Assembly: GCA_003694875.1 (NCBI GenBank)
Contig: RFJN01000197.1
Location: 1 to 5,996 of the forward strand
Direction: 5' to 3'
Length of the DNA stretch: 5,996 bases
Source: Planctomycetota bacterium
GTDB lineage: Bacteria > Planctomycetota > J058 > J103
Shown here: in pieces, positions 5,070 to 5,996 of the stretch
Numbering within the stretch: position 1 is the stretch's first letter
Layout: every line of letters begins with the position of its first letter
Position numbers and translations under genes: made by a program
The notes under the pieces: model-generated
What the model was told of the DNA's origin: nothing
The model's database searches: none
Seen by the model: only the letters and a program-made list of their open reading frames with translations

Positions 5070-5996
5070 ATGCTGCTCCGCGCCACCATCGCGCTGCTCG
5101 CCGCCGCGTGGCTGGCCGCAGCCCCCCGTCCCGCCGCCGCCGACACCGTGCGGCTCGCCAACGGCAACGAGCTCGAAGGGCGGATCGTCGAGGAGAGTGC
5201 CACCGAGATCGTGCTCGAGACCGGCGGCGGCCGGTTGCGCATTCCGCGCGCCGAAATCGTGGAGTCCCGACGCGAGAGCGAGGGACGCACGCTCCTGCAC
5301 GAGGCGCGCCGCTGGCTCTCGCTCGACCGCCCGGCGCGCGCACTGCCCCTTGTCGAACGGGCGCTCGAGCTCGGTGAACCGCAGGCGGCCCCCGTCCTCG
5401 TCGGAGCGCTCACCGCACTCGCCGACCAGCAGCTCGAGACCGGCGCGCTGCCGTCGGCCCAGAACACCCTGCTCCGGGCCCGCGCGGCGCTCGCGCGCGT
5501 GCGTGCTCCCGCCGAACGCTCCGCGCTCGAGCAGGCGATCGAACGCACCCGAGCGCGACTCGAGCAGCGGCGCCGGGCCGCCGATACCGAGCGACAGCGC
5601 GCCGAACAGGCGGCAGCCGCCGGCCGGTGGACGGAGGCCGCGGGCGCGTTCTCGCACGCACTCGCCCTCGACCGATCCCTCTCGGCCACCGTCGCTGAAG
5701 CGCACCGCGAGGCGTGCCGCCGCGCCGGCCTCGCCCTCCTGCAGGAGGGACACTACGCCGAGGCGGCGCTGTGGCTGCAGCGCTCGCTCGATCCGGACCG
5801 CTCCCCCTCGCCGCAGACGCTGCGCGCCCTCGGGCTGAGTCACATCGCGGTCGCCACACTGGAACTCGACCGCAACGAGATCGAGCGCGCGATCCGATCG
5901 CTCGAGGCCGCACGCGCACTCGGCGGCCCGGTCGGCGAACTGGCCTCGGTATACCGGGGTCTTCTCGCGGAGCGCCGCGGTCGCACCGCCCGGGCG
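5070..5996 (+). CDS. Secreted Sm-like/TPR-repeat protein, C-terminus beyond window
   Basis: The frame is open from the ATG at 5070 to the window end (309 codons, no stop). A signal peptide is clear: MLLR, a hydrophobic core at about 5-18, and probable cleavage after Ala24 (PAAA, then Asp). Residues 25-66 (DTVRLANGNELEGRIV, then alternating strands ending in IPRAEIVE) match the small Sm-like beta-barrel pattern often found at the front of exported proteins. From about 75 the protein is helical and Ala/Arg/Leu/Glu-rich. Degenerate TPR-like units appear near 180-202 (AAAAGRWTEAAGAFSHALAL) and 216-241 (LALLQEGHYAEAALWLQRSL), and a coiled-coil-prone stretch at about 148-180. TPRs usually mediate protein-protein contacts, so a periplasmic or surface scaffold is likely. 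GGAG at 5054-5057 is a rather distant SD (12 bases). It probably shares the Lgt-family transcript. No specific function is recognised. Confidence 0.85.
   Translation, partial: MLLRATIALLAAAWLAAAPRPAAADTVRLANGNELEGRIVEESATEIVLETGGGRLRIPRAEIVESRRESEGRTLLHEARRWLSLDRPARALPLVERALELGEPQAAPVLVGALTALADQQLETGALPSAQNTLLRARAALARVRAPAERSALEQAIERTRARLEQRRRAADTERQRAEQAAAAGRWTEAAGAFSHALALDRSLSATVAEAHREACRRAGLALLQEGHYAEAALWLQRSLDPDRSPSPQTLRALGLSHIAVATLELDRNEIERAIRSLEAARALGGPVGELASVYRGLLAERRGRTARA

Noticed and set aside
3886..5343. Long minus-strand frame spanning the Lgt-family and dehydrogenase regions
   Set aside because: It lies antisense to a membrane protein with clear hydrophobic segments. Its Glu/Arg/Ala-rich translation is what antisense of such a gene produces.

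Overview
This is a GC-rich, gene-dense bacterial chromosomal segment with near-uniform G/C third codon positions, Shine-Dalgarno (SD) sites of the GGAGG type and recognisable sigma-70-like promoters. The gene content suggests a Gram-negative, myxobacterial/deltaproteobacterial-like lineage with active acyl-CoA metabolism: thiolase, acyl-CoA dehydrogenase, an atypical Lgt and a secreted TPR protein. That taxonomic placement is an inference from gene style. I see no mobile element, tRNA, rRNA or CRISPR array.

Layout. Minus strand 843 to 1 is an acetyl-CoA acyltransferase (thiolase) whose C-terminus lies outside the window. Upstream of it on the same strand, 1783 to 932 is a lactonase-like metallo-beta-lactamase-fold hydrolase starting at GTG. 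A 371-base non-coding stretch (1784-2154) separates it from a divergent plus-strand gene (2155-2853). That gene encodes a small, lysine-rich, secreted protein with a His-Gly / Cys pattern resembling clan CD cysteine peptidases, closest in my reading to the C80 self-processing domain of MARTX and TcdA/B toxins. It converges on a minus-strand acyl-CoA dehydrogenase (4075 to 2903), with a strong GC hairpin between the two stops. The dehydrogenase is divergent from a plus-strand Lgt-family membrane protein (4225-5022), followed 47 bases later by a secreted Sm-like/TPR protein (5070 to window end, incomplete).

Function. The thiolase, the acyl-CoA dehydrogenase and possibly the MBL hydrolase point to fatty-acid or branched/aromatic acyl-CoA breakdown. 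The Lgt-like protein and TPR protein belong to envelope biogenesis. The C80-like protein is the least expected item: a stand-alone, exported, domain-sized protein of a family otherwise known mainly from inside giant toxins. Its 5' leader also carries a nested hairpin and repeated SD-like sequences.
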